A stretch of 50,519 bases of DNA from Hespellia stercorisuis DSM 15480 (GCF_900142165.1 NZ_FQZY01000032.1:1-50519); one strand, 5' to 3'. Numbered from the stretch's first letter, positions 35,704-45,294 are shown. Notes: generated by a model from the letters alone, not told the origin. A program made the numbers and translations.

Positions 35704-37779
35704 ATGAAAGTTTACAGAACGGACGAAATTCGAAATGTAGTATTACTTGGCCACGGCGGCAGTGGCAAGACCAGCCTGGTGGAGGCAATGTCTTACATAT
35801 CAGGTGCAACGAGTCGTATGGGCAAGATTTCCGAAGGGAATACAATCAGTGATTTCGATAAAGAAGAACAGAAGAGAGAATTTTCTATCACAACATCTCT
35901 GGTTCCAATAGAGTGGGAGAAAGCGAAGATTAACATTCTGGACACTCCGGGATATTTTGATTTTGTCGGAGAAGTGGAGGAGGCAGTCAGCGCGGCAGAT
36001 GCGGCGGTGATCGTAGTATCCGGAAAAGCGGGTGTGGAAGTCGGAACAGAAAAAGCATGGGAGCTGTGTGAGAAGTACAATCTGCCCCGTATGGTATATG
36101 TGACAGAGATGGATGTGGACGATGCAAGTTTCCGTCAGGTGGTGGAAGACCTGACAGCCAGATACGGCAAATGCATTGCTCCGCGCGCAATCCCGATCCG
36201 TGAGAACGAGAAACTGGTTGGTTATGTGAACGTCATCAAGAATGCAGGAAGACGTTTTACAGAGATTGGACAGCGCGAAGAGTGCGAGATTCCGGATTAC
36301 TGTATGCCAAATCTTGAAATCTGCCGCAACACGCTGCTGGAGGCGGTAGCGGAGACAAGCGACGATTTTATGGAGCGCTATTTTGCAGGAGAAGAGTTCT
36401 CCATTGAGGAAATCAGGGCTGCTCTCCGTACCAACGTGATGGACGGCAGTATCGTACCGGTTGGAATGGGATCCAATCTTCAGGCGCAGGGCGTAGTGAA
36501 TCTTCTGTCTGATATTGTACGTTTCTTCCCGAGTCCGGACAAGAGAGAATGTGCGGGAATCAATCGCACGACGAACGAGATTTTTGAGGCAAATTACGAT
36601 TTCGCCAAATCAAAGACCGCATATGTGTTCAAGACGATGGTAGATCCGTTTATAGGAAAATATTCGTTGATCAAGGTATGCTCCGGCGTATTGAAGGGAG
36701 ATGATATTCTCTACAATGCAGCCGCGGAGGCAGAAGCGAAACCAGGCAAGCTCTACACGCTGATCGGCAACAAGCCGGTGGAGGTGCCGGAGCTGTTTGC
36801 GGGAGATATCGGTGCGGTTGCCAAACTGACCGCGACAAAGACCGGTGATACACTTTCATCCAAAACGAGTCAGGTGCTGTTCGGAAAGACGGAATATTCC
36901 GTTCCGTATACTTATATGAAATACACGACACCGACCAAGGGAGATGAGGACAAAGTTTCTCAGGCTCTGGCGAAGATGATGGCGGAGGATGTGACGCTCA
37001 AGACGGTCAATGACAGTGAGAACAGACAGGCGCTGCTGTACGGTATGGGCGACCAGCATCTTGAGGTGGTTGCGAGTAAACTGCAGTCAAGATACAAGGT
37101 GGAGATTAATCTGGAGACACCGAGAGTGGCGTTCAGAGAGACCATTCGCAAAAATTCTGACGTGGACACCAAGTATAAGAAGCAATCCGGCGGACATGGA
37201 CAGTATGGTCATGTGAAAATGACATTCGAGCCATCAGGAAATCTGGAGGCACCGTATGTATTTGAGGAGAAAGTAGTCGGCGGAGCAGTTCCGAGAAATT
37301 ACTTCCCGGCAGTGGAGAAGGGATTGCAGGATTCGGTTGGAAAGGGACCGCTGGCCGGATACCCGGTAGTGGGCGTGAAGGCGACGTTATATGACGGCTC
37401 TTACCATCCGGTAGATTCTTCAGAGCAGGCGTTCAAGACAGCCACCGTGCAGGCATTTAAGAAAGGATTTATGGAGGCCGGGCCGGTTCTCCTCGAGCCG
37501 ATCGCGTCTCTGAAGGTGACCGTGCCGGATGACTATACCGGAGATGTCATGGGAGATCTGAACAAGCGCCGCGGCAGAGTGCTGGGAATGACACCGATAG
37601 CAGGAGGAAAACAGATTATCGAGGCGGATATTCCGATGACAGGATTGTTTGGATACTGTACCGTACTTCGCTCCATGACAGGCGGACGTGGAACCTACGC
37701 ATATGAATTTGCAAGATATGAGCAGGCACCGTCTGATGTACAGGAAAAAGAGATCGCAGCAAGAGCAGCGGATGAATAA
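35704..37779 (+). CDS. EF-G-like translational GTPase (variant)
   Basis: Has 691 residues with the full EF-G domain order: GTPase (about 8-270), domain II, domain III, domain IV (about 480-600, with SGGHGQYGHVKM) and domain V. The G motifs deviate from canonical EF-G: G1 is GHGGSGKT (16-23, usually GHIDAGKT), G3 is DTPGYFDF (Tyr84 replaces the catalytic His) and G4 is TEMD (134-137, usually NKMD). This places it with the second EF-G-like family whose translocation role is uncertain, rather than the main fusA. An upstream in-frame ATG (35662) is rejected because AAGGAGG (35687-35693) fits ATG 35704. Ribosome binding or recycling is a reasonable inference. Confidence 0.92.
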   Translation: MKVYRTDEIRNVVLLGHGGSGKTSLVEAMSYISGATSRMGKISEGNTISDFDKEEQKREFSITTSLVPIEWEKAKINILDTPGYFDFVGEVEEAVSAADAAVIVVSGKAGVEVGTEKAWELCEKYNLPRMVYVTEMDVDDASFRQVVEDLTARYGKCIAPRAIPIRENEKLVGYVNVIKNAGRRFTEIGQREECEIPDYCMPNLEICRNTLLEAVAETSDDFMERYFAGEEFSIEEIRAALRTNVMDGSIVPVGMGSNLQAQGVVNLLSDIVRFFPSPDKRECAGINRTTNEIFEANYDFAKSKTAYVFKTMVDPFIGKYSLIKVCSGVLKGDDILYNAAAEAEAKPGKLYTLIGNKPVEVPELFAGDIGAVAKLTATKTGDTLSSKTSQVLFGKTEYSVPYTYMKYTTPTKGDEDKVSQALAKMMAEDVTLKTVNDSENRQALLYGMGDQHLEVVASKLQSRYKVEINLETPRVAFRETIRKNSDVDTKYKKQSGGHGQYGHVKMTFEPSGNLEAPYVFEEKVVGGAVPRNYFPAVEKGLQDSVGKGPLAGYPVVGVKATLYDGSYHPVDSSEQAFKTATVQAFKKGFMEAGPVLLEPIASLKVTVPDDYTGDVMGDLNKRRGRVLGMTPIAGGKQIIEADIPMTGLFGYCTVLRSMTGGRGTYAYEFARYEQAPSDVQEKEIAARAADE

Positions 37780-38095
37780 GAAAAATATTTTCAGGTAGAG
37801 AAGCGGATTGCAGAGCGGCTTAGATGCATTATGTCAGCAGAGCTGACAGCCGCTCGCAGCAATTATGCTGGAGTATAATTGAATTCATTTGAAGTGGGAA
37901 AAGTCGTATGTTTTGTACATGCGGCTTTTCCGATTTCGTTATATCATGAATTAAAATACAAATTCATGATATAGATAATTCACCTGTCACAACGATGAGC
38001 AATATGTTATAATGAAAAATACGTTGGAGCATACGCAGGTCATTCGCCTGCGGCTGACGACAAGTTAGAAATTATGAATCAAAGAGAGGAAGAAT
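37780..38095 (+). other. Intergenic region with three stem-loops
   Basis: No gene is seen. A branched hairpin has GAGCGGCT (37813-37820) pairing with AGCCGCTC (37848-37855) around an inner GTCAGC/GCTGAC stem (37833-37838, 37842-37847). A second has GGAAAAGTCGTATG (37897-37910) with CATGCGGCTTTTCC (37918-37931), with two G-U pairs. A third is TATATCATGAATT (37940-37952) with its exact complement (37961-37973) around an 8-nt loop. None has a U-tract. The first two may end the EF-G-like transcript; the AT-rich third lies just before the next promoter and could be an operator. Confidence 0.6.
37984..38013 (+). promoter_or_regulatory. Promoter of the unrecognised membrane protein gene
   Basis: CTGTCA (37984-37989), 18 bp, TATAAT (38008-38013). 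The leader to the start codon is about 75 nt. Confidence 0.6.
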
Positions 38096-39727
38096 ATGAA
38101 AAAGAATAAGTTAAAAATACTCGGAGTGCTTGCGCTGATTATTGTGGCAGGAATCTACTATTATGTATCCCTTCCGGCAATCAACCTTCATTCGAGTGAT
38201 TTGTGGATGTTTTTGATTGTGCTGGTAGTTATTGTGGGGGCATTTTATATAAACCGCAAACACCTGACACGTTATGACCTGAAGGATTCCAAGGGGCTGA
38301 AAGCTCTGATGAGTCTGCTGGGGGTAATTGTTGTGGTTTACCTTGTAGGAACCCTGCTCTCCTCACCAATCGTGAATGCGAAAAAGTACCAGAAGCTTCT
38401 GACCGTGGAGGAGGGGGAGTTTACCAAGGATATCGAGGAACTGTCTTTTGATCAGATCCCGATTCTTGATAAGGATTCTGCAACGATTCTCGGCAATCGT
38501 AAGATGGGAAGTATGGTGGACATGGTATCCCAATTTGAGGTGGATGATCTCTACAGCCAGATCAACTACCAGGATAAACCGGTCCGTGTATCACCGCTGA
38601 AGTATGCCAGCACCATTAAGTGGCTCACGAATATGAGGGAAGGAATTCCTGCTTATATCCGAATCGATATGGCGACTCAGACAACAGAGCTGGTAAAACT
38701 CAAAGAAGGAATGAAATACACGACCAGTGATCATTTTAACCGGAACATCTACCGGCATCTGCGGTTTTCTTATCCGACATACATTTTCGACGATATCAGC
38801 TTCGAAATTGACGATGATGGAGTTCCGTACTGGGTCTGCCCGGTAAAGAAGTTTAACATTGGATTGTTTGGCGGAGCGACCGTGGGGCGCGTGGTGCTCT
38901 GCAATGCAGTAACCGGCGAGACGACAGACTATAAGATCGACAAGGTTCCGGAGTGGATCGACCGTGCATACTCCGCTGATCTGCTGGTGGAATTATATGA
39001 TTACTACGGTTCATTAAAACATGGATTTTTCAACAGCGTGTTGGGACAGAAGGACTGCCTGAAGACAACGAACGGTTACAACTACCTTGCAATCGATGAT
39101 GATGTCTGGGTATACACGGGAGTGACCTCCGTCAGCGGTGACCAGTCCAACGTTGGATTCGTACTGATGAATCAAAGAACCATGGAGACAAAATACTATC
39201 CGATTGAGGGGGCAATTGAGGATTCCGCTATGTCCTCCGCGGAAGGGCAGGTACAGAATCTGAAGTACACGGCGACCTTCCCGCTGCTCTTGAATCTGTC
39301 AGGGGAACCGACCTATTTTATTGCGCTGAAGGACGATGCAGGACTTGTGAAAAAGTATGCAATGGTCAATGTGCAGAAGTACCAGATCGTAGCAATCGGC
39401 GATACCGTGAGTCAGTGTGAAGCTTCTTACACAGATCTTATGTATGAAAATGGAATCAAAGTTGCGGAAAAGGATACCCGGGAAGTGGAAGAAATGACTG
39501 CGAAAATCACGAAGATTGCGCAGGGTGTCATCGACGGAAATTCACATTACTACATTATGCTGGAGGGGTCAGATGAGATTTTCGATGTTTCAGTGGTAGA
39601 TTTCATTGATATCATCAAATACGAAGTGGGCGAAGAAGTGACCATAGAGTACAAAAAGGGCGATGAATCCAATACGGTTCTGTCATTGGACGGAGAGGAA
39701 AAGAAAGTAACGGAAAGCGATAAGTAG
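38096..39727 (+). CDS. Unrecognised membrane protein, three N-terminal helices
   Basis: I do not recognise a named function. It has 543 residues. Three hydrophobic segments lie at about 8-25, 37-53 and 71-91, with a long soluble remainder that has Asp/Tyr-rich, beta-like patches (YPTYIFDDISFEIDDDGVPY, WVYTGVTSVSGDQ). The last ~70 residues look like a small beta-barrel (TAKITKIAQGVIDGNSHYY, VGEEVTIEYKKGD). Similar large membrane proteins of unknown function occur in many Clostridia. GAGAGGAAG precedes the ATG. The AEC transporter gene starts 1 bp after its stop, so the two are probably translationally coupled. Confidence 0.85.
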   Translation: MKKNKLKILGVLALIIVAGIYYYVSLPAINLHSSDLWMFLIVLVVIVGAFYINRKHLTRYDLKDSKGLKALMSLLGVIVVVYLVGTLLSSPIVNAKKYQKLLTVEEGEFTKDIEELSFDQIPILDKDSATILGNRKMGSMVDMVSQFEVDDLYSQINYQDKPVRVSPLKYASTIKWLTNMREGIPAYIRIDMATQTTELVKLKEGMKYTTSDHFNRNIYRHLRFSYPTYIFDDISFEIDDDGVPYWVCPVKKFNIGLFGGATVGRVVLCNAVTGETTDYKIDKVPEWIDRAYSADLLVELYDYYGSLKHGFFNSVLGQKDCLKTTNGYNYLAIDDDVWVYTGVTSVSGDQSNVGFVLMNQRTMETKYYPIEGAIEDSAMSSAEGQVQNLKYTATFPLLLNLSGEPTYFIALKDDAGLVKKYAMVNVQKYQIVAIGDTVSQCEASYTDLMYENGIKVAEKDTREVEEMTAKITKIAQGVIDGNSHYYIMLEGSDEIFDVSVVDFIDIIKYEVGEEVTIEYKKGDESNTVLSLDGEEKKVTESDK

Positions 39728-39728
39728 A

Positions 39729-40667
39729 ATGGATTTAAGTATACTATTAGGAGAAAAGATAATCGGGCTGGCGTTGATGGGCGGTGTCGGATATATTATT
39801 GTGAAGATGGGATTGTTGCGGGCAGCAGACAGCAGGCCGCTCTCGACGGTCAATATCTTCATATTGATGCCGTGCATGCTGGTGAATGCATTTCAGATTG
39901 ATTATACCGGCAGCATGATAAAGGGGCTGGCTTTGGGGGTGGTCGTTTCAATCGCGATACACATCATCATGATTCTGCTGGTGTATCTGATCAGGAAACC
40001 GCTCAATCTAAATAGTGTGGAGCAGGCCTCGGTCATATACAGCAATGCAGGGAATCTGGTCATTCCGCTGGTGCAGAGCGTGCTGGGGCCGAAGTGGGTG
40101 CTTTACACTTGCCCATATATTGTAGTGCAGGCATTTTTCGTGTGGACCCACGGCAAGGCGATGATCTGCCATGAGAACAAATTCGATATCAAAAAGGTTC
40201 TGTTGAATCCAAATATCATTGCAATTTTTGTGGGGATTATTCTGTTTTTTACGAGAATCAAACTGCCGATGATCATCGGAGACGTGGTGACCGGATTTGG
40301 CAATGTAGTCGGTCCAATCAGTATGCTGGTAATCGGAATGCTGATGGGAGAGGTTGACATCAAGTGGCTGTTCACGAGAAAGCGACCTTACTTTGTCAGC
40401 TTTATCCGCCTGATTTTCCTGCCGCTGGCAGTCATCGTCTTGATGAAGATCAGCGGGATTGCAATGCTGCATCCCGAGGCCGATCAGATTCTGATGATTG
40501 TGCTCATGTCCGCGATGGCTCCGATTGCAACGATGGTCACACAGATTGCGCAGGTTTACGGTGGAGACGCGACGTATGCGGGAGCGCTGAACGTAATGTC
40601 AGTACTGTTTTGTATTGTCACGATGCCGGCAATGCTGTTGTTTTACACGTGGCTTATGGCGCTGTAA
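39729..40667 (+). CDS. AEC-family permease (auxin efflux carrier family)
   Basis: An integral membrane carrier of 312 residues with about ten hydrophobic segments, split by a central region with NAGNLVIPLVQSVLGPKWV, which carries the conserved Asn-Pro-type break of the AEC family (malate/organic anion or auxin-like substrates). The substrate is not predictable. The C-terminal half repeats the fold (MLVIGMLMGEVD, MSAMAPIATMVTQIAQVYGGD). The start lies 1 bp after the preceding stop, with only a weak GGAAAG upstream, so translation likely depends on coupling. A stem-loop terminator follows. Confidence 0.9.
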   Translation: MDLSILLGEKIIGLALMGGVGYIIVKMGLLRAADSRPLSTVNIFILMPCMLVNAFQIDYTGSMIKGLALGVVVSIAIHIIMILLVYLIRKPLNLNSVEQASVIYSNAGNLVIPLVQSVLGPKWVLYTCPYIVVQAFFVWTHGKAMICHENKFDIKKVLLNPNIIAIFVGIILFFTRIKLPMIIGDVVTGFGNVVGPISMLVIGMLMGEVDIKWLFTRKRPYFVSFIRLIFLPLAVIVLMKISGIAMLHPEADQILMIVLMSAMAPIATMVTQIAQVYGGDATYAGALNVMSVLFCIVTMPAMLLFYTWLMAL

Positions 40668-40712
40668 AGGTGAAAACCAGATATCTGCTGTAGTGCAGGT
40701 TTGGCACAGTAA

Positions 40713-40757
40713 AAAAGGATTAGAAAGACTGGAAAACCAGTTCATTCTAATCCTTTT
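40713..40757. terminator. Stem-loop terminator between convergent genes
   Basis: AAAAGGATTAGAA (40713-40725) pairs with TTCTAATCCTTTT (40745-40757), with an inner TGG/CCA stem. Short A- and T-runs on both sides suggest a bidirectional terminator. Confidence 0.7.
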
Positions 40758-40862
40758 AAAATGCTTTAAAAATCAGGTGCTGACGGTCGGTTTTAGCCAG
40801 CACTGCAGATTTTAAATATACGATCCGATTCTGTGAAATTGCTTGATATGTAATACTACACT

Positions 40863-41285
40863 CTAGTTCAAAATCTTACAGTCAGTTAAATCGATGCCTG
40901 TGATATCATCATTCTTAGCGCTGATGCTGATGAAGAACTGGATATTGTCCGCAGCCGAAATCTTTTTCAGTTTCTCGATGAACTTTGGCAGATTCTCCAG
41001 AGAAATGTCAGCCTGTTTTAAAATTCCGTCAATAAAAATAGATTCGATATCATGATTTCCGGCAACCATACCATATAAAAAGCCGACAAATTCGTCAAGG
41101 TTGGTGATATCTGTGTAATCAGCCATACAGATTGCTCTTACACTGAAGTCAACACTGATGGTGTCACGATGACTCTTTTTGATTAATACTACATTTCCGT
41201 TTGATGTCTTGGAGGCCTCATTGGCTAAGTCGATCATCTGTTGTGTTTTTCCACTGCCCTTTGGGCCTGTTAATAAATTTACCAT
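40863..41285 (-). CDS. Small P-loop ATP-binding protein
   Basis: Has 140 residues. Walker A GPKGSGKT at 7-14 directly follows the first strand (MVNLLT). A likely Walker B IFIDG is at 83-87, and an FFISIS strand near 117-122 is in the sensor position. This is a minimal RecA/thymidine-kinase-like P-loop fold with no further domain; cellular role unknown. The open frame extends upstream to 41333, but AAAGGAGAG at 41292-41300 fits ATG 41285. It has its own promoter and is convergent with the AEC gene. Confidence 0.85.
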   Translation of the reverse strand: MVNLLTGPKGSGKTQQMIDLANEASKTSNGNVVLIKKSHRDTISVDFSVRAICMADYTDITNLDEFVGFLYGMVAGNHDIESIFIDGILKQADISLENLPKFIEKLKKISAADNIQFFISISAKNDDITGIDLTDCKILN

Positions 41286-41347
41286 GGCAAACTCTCCTTT
41301 ATGTGTGTTTTTTGTTGAGTTGAACTCGCTCAATAAATCTTAATACC

Positions 41348-41376
41348 ATTATACACGAAAGGAGAGATGTGAACAA
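41348..41376 (-). promoter_or_regulatory. Promoter of the P-loop protein gene
   Basis: On the minus strand TTGTTC (41371-41376), 17 bp, TATAAT (41348-41353). It gives a leader of about 55 nt. Confidence 0.75.
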
Positions 41377-41431
41377 CCGGAAAAGTAAAAAGATAAAAAA
41401 ATTTATAACCTGCGAAATATTATCTTTTGAC

Positions 41432-41460
41432 TTGATTATATTTAACCAATGTGCTACAAT
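41432..41460 (+). promoter_or_regulatory. Promoter of the T-box/leuS transcript
   Basis: TTGATT (41432-41437), 17 bp, TACAAT (41455-41460). Transcription would begin near 41467, just before the T-box leader. Confidence 0.65.
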
Positions 41461-41466
41461 TATCGC

Positions 41467-41772
41467 TAGTGTTAATAGGATAAAAACATGGATGAGGAGT
41501 AGTAAGAGCGTATCCGTTTTCAGAGAACTGCCGGGTGGTGTGAGGCAGCAGCGTAATCTCCCAACTCACCTCGGAGTTCCTTTGTTGAACGAATCGGCCG
41601 GCGACGCTTTTTTGAGGCAGTACGTACGGTGAGATTTCCGGTAGGCAGAGGCGGGTGTTCCCGTTACAGAATCAATGAGTGCATGTTTTATATAGAGCAG
41701 AGACATGAATGAGAGTGGTACCACGGAAAATAAAAGCCTTTTCGTCTCTTTTTTGAGATGAGAAGGCTTCAT
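41467..41772 (+). promoter_or_regulatory. T-box riboswitch controlling leuS
   Basis: An uncharged-tRNA-sensing leader. Stem I begins with GAGGAGTAGTA; the distal-loop region CTGCCGGGTGGTGTGAGGCAG follows, and a candidate leucine specifier CTC lies at 41564-41566. The T-box core GTGGTACCACGG is near 41715-41726 and would form the antiterminator. The competing terminator is AAGCCTTTTCGTCTC (41734-41748) with GAGATGAGAAGGCTT (41755-41769). Charged tRNA-Leu would favour termination; uncharged tRNA allows leuS expression. Specifier choice is by position only. Confidence 0.9.
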
Positions 41773-41856
41773 TTATTGTACCGGGGAGGGGACCGCCGCA
41801 GGCGGGAGAATTTCTGGTATCTGGTGTAAAAAAGAAAAATTCAGGAGGAATCAGTT

Positions 41857-44283
41857 ATGACAGCAATAGTCTACAATCATAAGGCGATTGAGAAAAAGTG
41901 GCATGATATCTGGGAGGAGAGCCCGGTTAATGTCAGGGAAGATGAGAATGGAAAGAGAGACAAGTATTACTGCCTCGATATGTTCCCGTATCCATCAGGA
42001 AACGGACTTCACGTGGGTCATTGGAGAGGGTATGTAATCTCTGATGTGTGGAGCCGTTATAAATTACAGCAGGGCTACTATATTGTACATCCAATGGGAT
42101 GGGACGCGTTCGGTCTTCCGGCAGAGAATTATGCCATCAAGATGGGCGTGCACCCGGCAAAGTCCACCGCGGAGAATGTGGCAAACATCAAGCGTCAGAT
42201 CAATGAGATTGCAGCACTTTACGATTGGGATATGGAAGTAAATACGACCGATCCGGACTTCTACAAATGGACCCAGTGGATCTTTGTGAAGATGTTCAAA
42301 GAAGGTCTGGCATATGAGAAAGAATTTCCAATCAACTGGTGTCCGTCCTGCAAGACCGGTCTTGCCAATGAAGAAGTGGTAAACGGTAAGTGCGAACGCT
42401 GCGGTACAGAGGTCACCAAGAAAAACCTCCGTCAGTGGATGCTCAAGATCACCGCTTATGCAGACAGACTGCTGAGTGATCTGGACAAACTGGACTGGCC
42501 GGAAAAAGTAAAGAAGATGCAGGCAGACTGGATTGGCAAATCCTATGGCGCAGAGGTTGACTTTAAGGTGGAGGGCAGAGAAGATGCCATCACCGTCTAC
42601 ACCACCAGACCGGACACTCTTTACGGAGCGACCTTTATGGTACTGGCGCCGGAGCATGCGCTGGCAGCAGGTCTTGCCACGGACGAGACGAGAGAGGCTG
42701 TGGAGAAATACATCAACGAGGCTTCTATGAAGTCCAACGTAGATCGTCTGCAGGACAAAGAGAAGACCGGAGTGTTTACAGGAAGCTATGCAGTCAATCC
42801 GTTAAATGGAGAGAAGACACCGATCTGGCTCTCTGATTATGTTCTGGCTGACTACGGTACAGGAGCAATCATGTGTGTACCGGCTCATGATGACCGCGAC
42901 TTTGAATTTGCGACCAAGTTCAACATTCCAATCGTACAGGTCATTGCCAAAGACGGAAAAGAAATCGAAAATATGACAGAAGCCTATACAGAAGCTGCCG
43001 GAATCATGATCAACTCCGGGGAGTGGAATGGTATGGAGTCTTCTGTATTGAAAAAAGAAGCACCACACATCATTGAGGAGCGTGGATTCGGAAGAGCAAC
43101 TGTGAATTACAAGCTGCGTGACTGGGTATTTTCCCGTCAGCGTTACTGGGGCGAGCCAATTCCGATTGTACACTGTCCGGATTGTGGAGCAGTGCCGGTA
43201 CCAGAAGAAGAGTTACCGCTTCGCCTGCCGGAGGTAGAATCCTATGAACCGACGGGAACCGGAGAGTCGCCACTTGCGGGAATTGACGAGTGGGTGAACT
43301 GCAAGTGTCCGGTCTGCGGAAAACCGGCCAAGCGTGAGACGAATACCATGCCGCAGTGGGCAGGATCTTCCTGGTATTTCCTTCGCTACGTGGACAACCA
43401 CAATGACAAAGAACTGGTATCGAGAGAGAAAGCGGATGCCATGCTTCCGGTTGATATGTACATCGGTGGTGTAGAGCATGCCGTACTTCATTTACTGTAT
43501 TCTCGTTTCTATACAAAGTTTCTCTGTGATATTGGAGTTGTAGATTTCGATGAGCCATTCCACAAGCTGTTCAATCAGGGAATGATCACAGGAAAGAACG
43601 GAATCAAGATGAGCAAGTCCAAAGGAAATGTCGTTTCACCGGATGATCTGGTGCGCGACTATGGCTGCGATTCCCTGCGTATGTACGAGCTTTTTGTGGG
43701 ACCACCGGAGCTGGATGCAGAGTGGGACGACAGAGGAATTGACGGTGTATACCGTTTCCTGAAAAAAGTATGGACACTGACCATGGACAGCAAAGAAGCG
43801 AATGTAACAGCTACAAAAGAGATGATCAAGTTCCGCAACAAGATGGTGAAGGATATCACCACACGTCTTGAGAACTTCAGCCTGAATACAGTTATCTCTG
43901 GTTTCATGGAATACAATAACAAGTTTGCCGAGATCGCCAGAAAAGCGGGTGGTATCGACCTTGAGACGATGAGCCAGCTGGCAGTTCTGCTCTCACCATT
44001 TGCGCCACATATCGCAGAAGAATTGTGGCAGCAGCTTGGTCATGAAGGCAGTGTATTCAAGGCGGGATGGCCGACCTACGATGAGTCTCTGATGAAGGAT
44101 GACGAGATCGAGGTGGCAGTTCAGATCAACGGCAAGACAAAAGCGGTTGTGACGATTCCTGCAGATGCAGCAAAAGAGGATGCGATCGCAGCAGGAAAAG
44201 AAGCAATCGCAGACAAGCTGACCGGCAACGTTGTGAAAGAGATTTATGTACCGGGGCGTATTGTGAATATCGTAATGAAATAA
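41857..44283 (+). CDS. leuS: Leucyl-tRNA synthetase
   Basis: Charges tRNA-Leu with leucine. It has 808 residues, normal for the bacterial form. The HIGH-type motif HVGH is at 52-55 in PYPSGNGLHVGHWRGY; a zinc-ribbon (CPSCKTGLANEEVVNGKCERCG) lies near 165; the CP1 editing domain has TTRPDTLYGATFMVLAPEH; KMSKS is at 584-588; and an anticodon-binding region plus a small C-terminal domain (VAVQINGKTKAVVTIPADA) complete it. AGGAGG at 41843-41848 fits the ATG. It is regulated by the T-box leader directly upstream. Confidence 0.98.
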   Translation: MTAIVYNHKAIEKKWHDIWEESPVNVREDENGKRDKYYCLDMFPYPSGNGLHVGHWRGYVISDVWSRYKLQQGYYIVHPMGWDAFGLPAENYAIKMGVHPAKSTAENVANIKRQINEIAALYDWDMEVNTTDPDFYKWTQWIFVKMFKEGLAYEKEFPINWCPSCKTGLANEEVVNGKCERCGTEVTKKNLRQWMLKITAYADRLLSDLDKLDWPEKVKKMQADWIGKSYGAEVDFKVEGREDAITVYTTRPDTLYGATFMVLAPEHALAAGLATDETREAVEKYINEASMKSNVDRLQDKEKTGVFTGSYAVNPLNGEKTPIWLSDYVLADYGTGAIMCVPAHDDRDFEFATKFNIPIVQVIAKDGKEIENMTEAYTEAAGIMINSGEWNGMESSVLKKEAPHIIEERGFGRATVNYKLRDWVFSRQRYWGEPIPIVHCPDCGAVPVPEEELPLRLPEVESYEPTGTGESPLAGIDEWVNCKCPVCGKPAKRETNTMPQWAGSSWYFLRYVDNHNDKELVSREKADAMLPVDMYIGGVEHAVLHLLYSRFYTKFLCDIGVVDFDEPFHKLFNQGMITGKNGIKMSKSKGNVVSPDDLVRDYGCDSLRMYELFVGPPELDAEWDDRGIDGVYRFLKKVWTLTMDSKEANVTATKEMIKFRNKMVKDITTRLENFSLNTVISGFMEYNNKFAEIARKAGGIDLETMSQLAVLLSPFAPHIAEELWQQLGHEGSVFKAGWPTYDESLMKDDEIEVAVQINGKTKAVVTIPADAAKEDAIAAGKEAIADKLTGNVVKEIYVPGRIVNIVMK

Positions 44284-44626
44284 TTTGAGACAAAATCTCA
44301 CAACAGAATAAAGTGCTTGGAAATATTGAAAAGTTTGCTTAATATCAAGGGTTGCAAGAATTTTTCTTCAAGAAACGGTATCGTAGAATACCGCAAAATA
44401 TCGTAACAGATTTTTAGAATGAAGTGAATTTGGAGTAAAAGTTGAAAGAAAAAGGAGTAAATATTTCAAGCGGACATTAGAGGAATGACGCAGATAGTAG
44501 AGATATTGTCTGCGTCATTTTTAGAATAAACAGATGTTACCAAAATGGAAACAAAGGAAATACATACTGGTACTTTCATTTTAAGTTCTATCGTTATATG
44601 ATGTGAATGAAAGAGAGGTATGGAGT
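44284..44626 (+). other. Gap after leuS with terminator and leader of the XRE gene
   Basis: The first 200 bp hold nothing I can name; they are AT-rich with several purine runs. A terminator is at 44484-44522. The XRE gene's promoter is not clear: a TATGAT at 44597-44602 has only a poor -35 (TTTCAT, 44574-44579). Confidence 0.4.
44484..44522 (+). terminator. Intrinsic terminator downstream of leuS
   Basis: AATGACGCAGA (44484-44494) pairs with TCTGCGTCATT (44509-44519), followed by TTT. It lies 200 bp after the leuS stop, so the leuS mRNA would have a long 3' UTR unless an unseen earlier stop is used. Confidence 0.8.
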
Positions 44627-45079
44627 ATGGCATTAAGTGATAACATCAAAAAATTCAGAGAAGAAAAAAATCTCACTCAGCAACAACTTGCGGACAAGTT
44701 ATATGTTTCAAGGCAGACAGTTTGTCGTTGGGAAAATGGTTCGAGATGTCCGGATTTGATTACTGCAAAAAAATTGGCATTAGAGCTAGATGTAAGTATG
44801 GACGAACTTATATCTGATGAAGATGTAAATGATATTCAACTAAATTATGGAATATGGAAATCTGAAAGGATGCAAAATCGGACACATCTACAAGAATTCC
44901 GCAAAAAATTGTTGAATTTTATGGAGATTTTGGGGTCTATATTTATGGCAATTATTCTGCTTTTTCGTATTCAGTTAGAGAGGGATATACCACTATGGCT
45001 TACCATCAGTTTCTTTTGTATAGCAATCTCATTTATTACAGTCAACTTACTGATTTCTAAAAAGTTGAGAGAAATGTAG
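44627..45079 (+). CDS. XRE-family regulator with membrane anchor
   Basis: Has 150 residues. The N-terminal helix-turn-helix (about 5-60: LSDNIKKFREEKNLTQQQLADKL..SRQTVCRWENG) is of the Cro/CI type. The rest contains two hydrophobic segments (about 97-114 and 122-143), so the DNA-binding head is tethered to the membrane. Such proteins often respond to envelope or peptide signals, though no ligand is evident. ATG 44627 is preferred over the in-frame GTG 44603, because GAGAGG at 44613-44618 lies 8 nt upstream of it. No partner transporter gene is adjacent. Confidence 0.88.
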   Translation: MALSDNIKKFREEKNLTQQQLADKLYVSRQTVCRWENGSRCPDLITAKKLALELDVSMDELISDEDVNDIQLNYGIWKSERMQNRTHLQEFRKKLLNFMEILGSIFMAIILLFRIQLERDIPLWLTISFFCIAISFITVNLLISKKLREM

Positions 45080-45294
45080 TGAGGTCAAGGAACAAGGCGT
45101 AGCCGATACGCTGCAGGGCAGTCCTTGACGGAACAGATAGAGCCAACAGCACCATGATATAGCAGAGGACTTGAAGGAAATGACTTTGAAAATTATTTGT
45201 GATAGAATAGTAGCAGAAAGAAATCTGGAGATATAAAAAGAAAAAATAAAAATTGATATTACAAAAATTTGAAGCTGTGGAGGAATCCATACGA

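Noticed and set aside
45080-45294. Possible small gene between the XRE regulator and the GNAT gene
   Set aside because: Stops occur in all frames, with no start plus ribosome binding site combination; only scattered coding-like words are seen.
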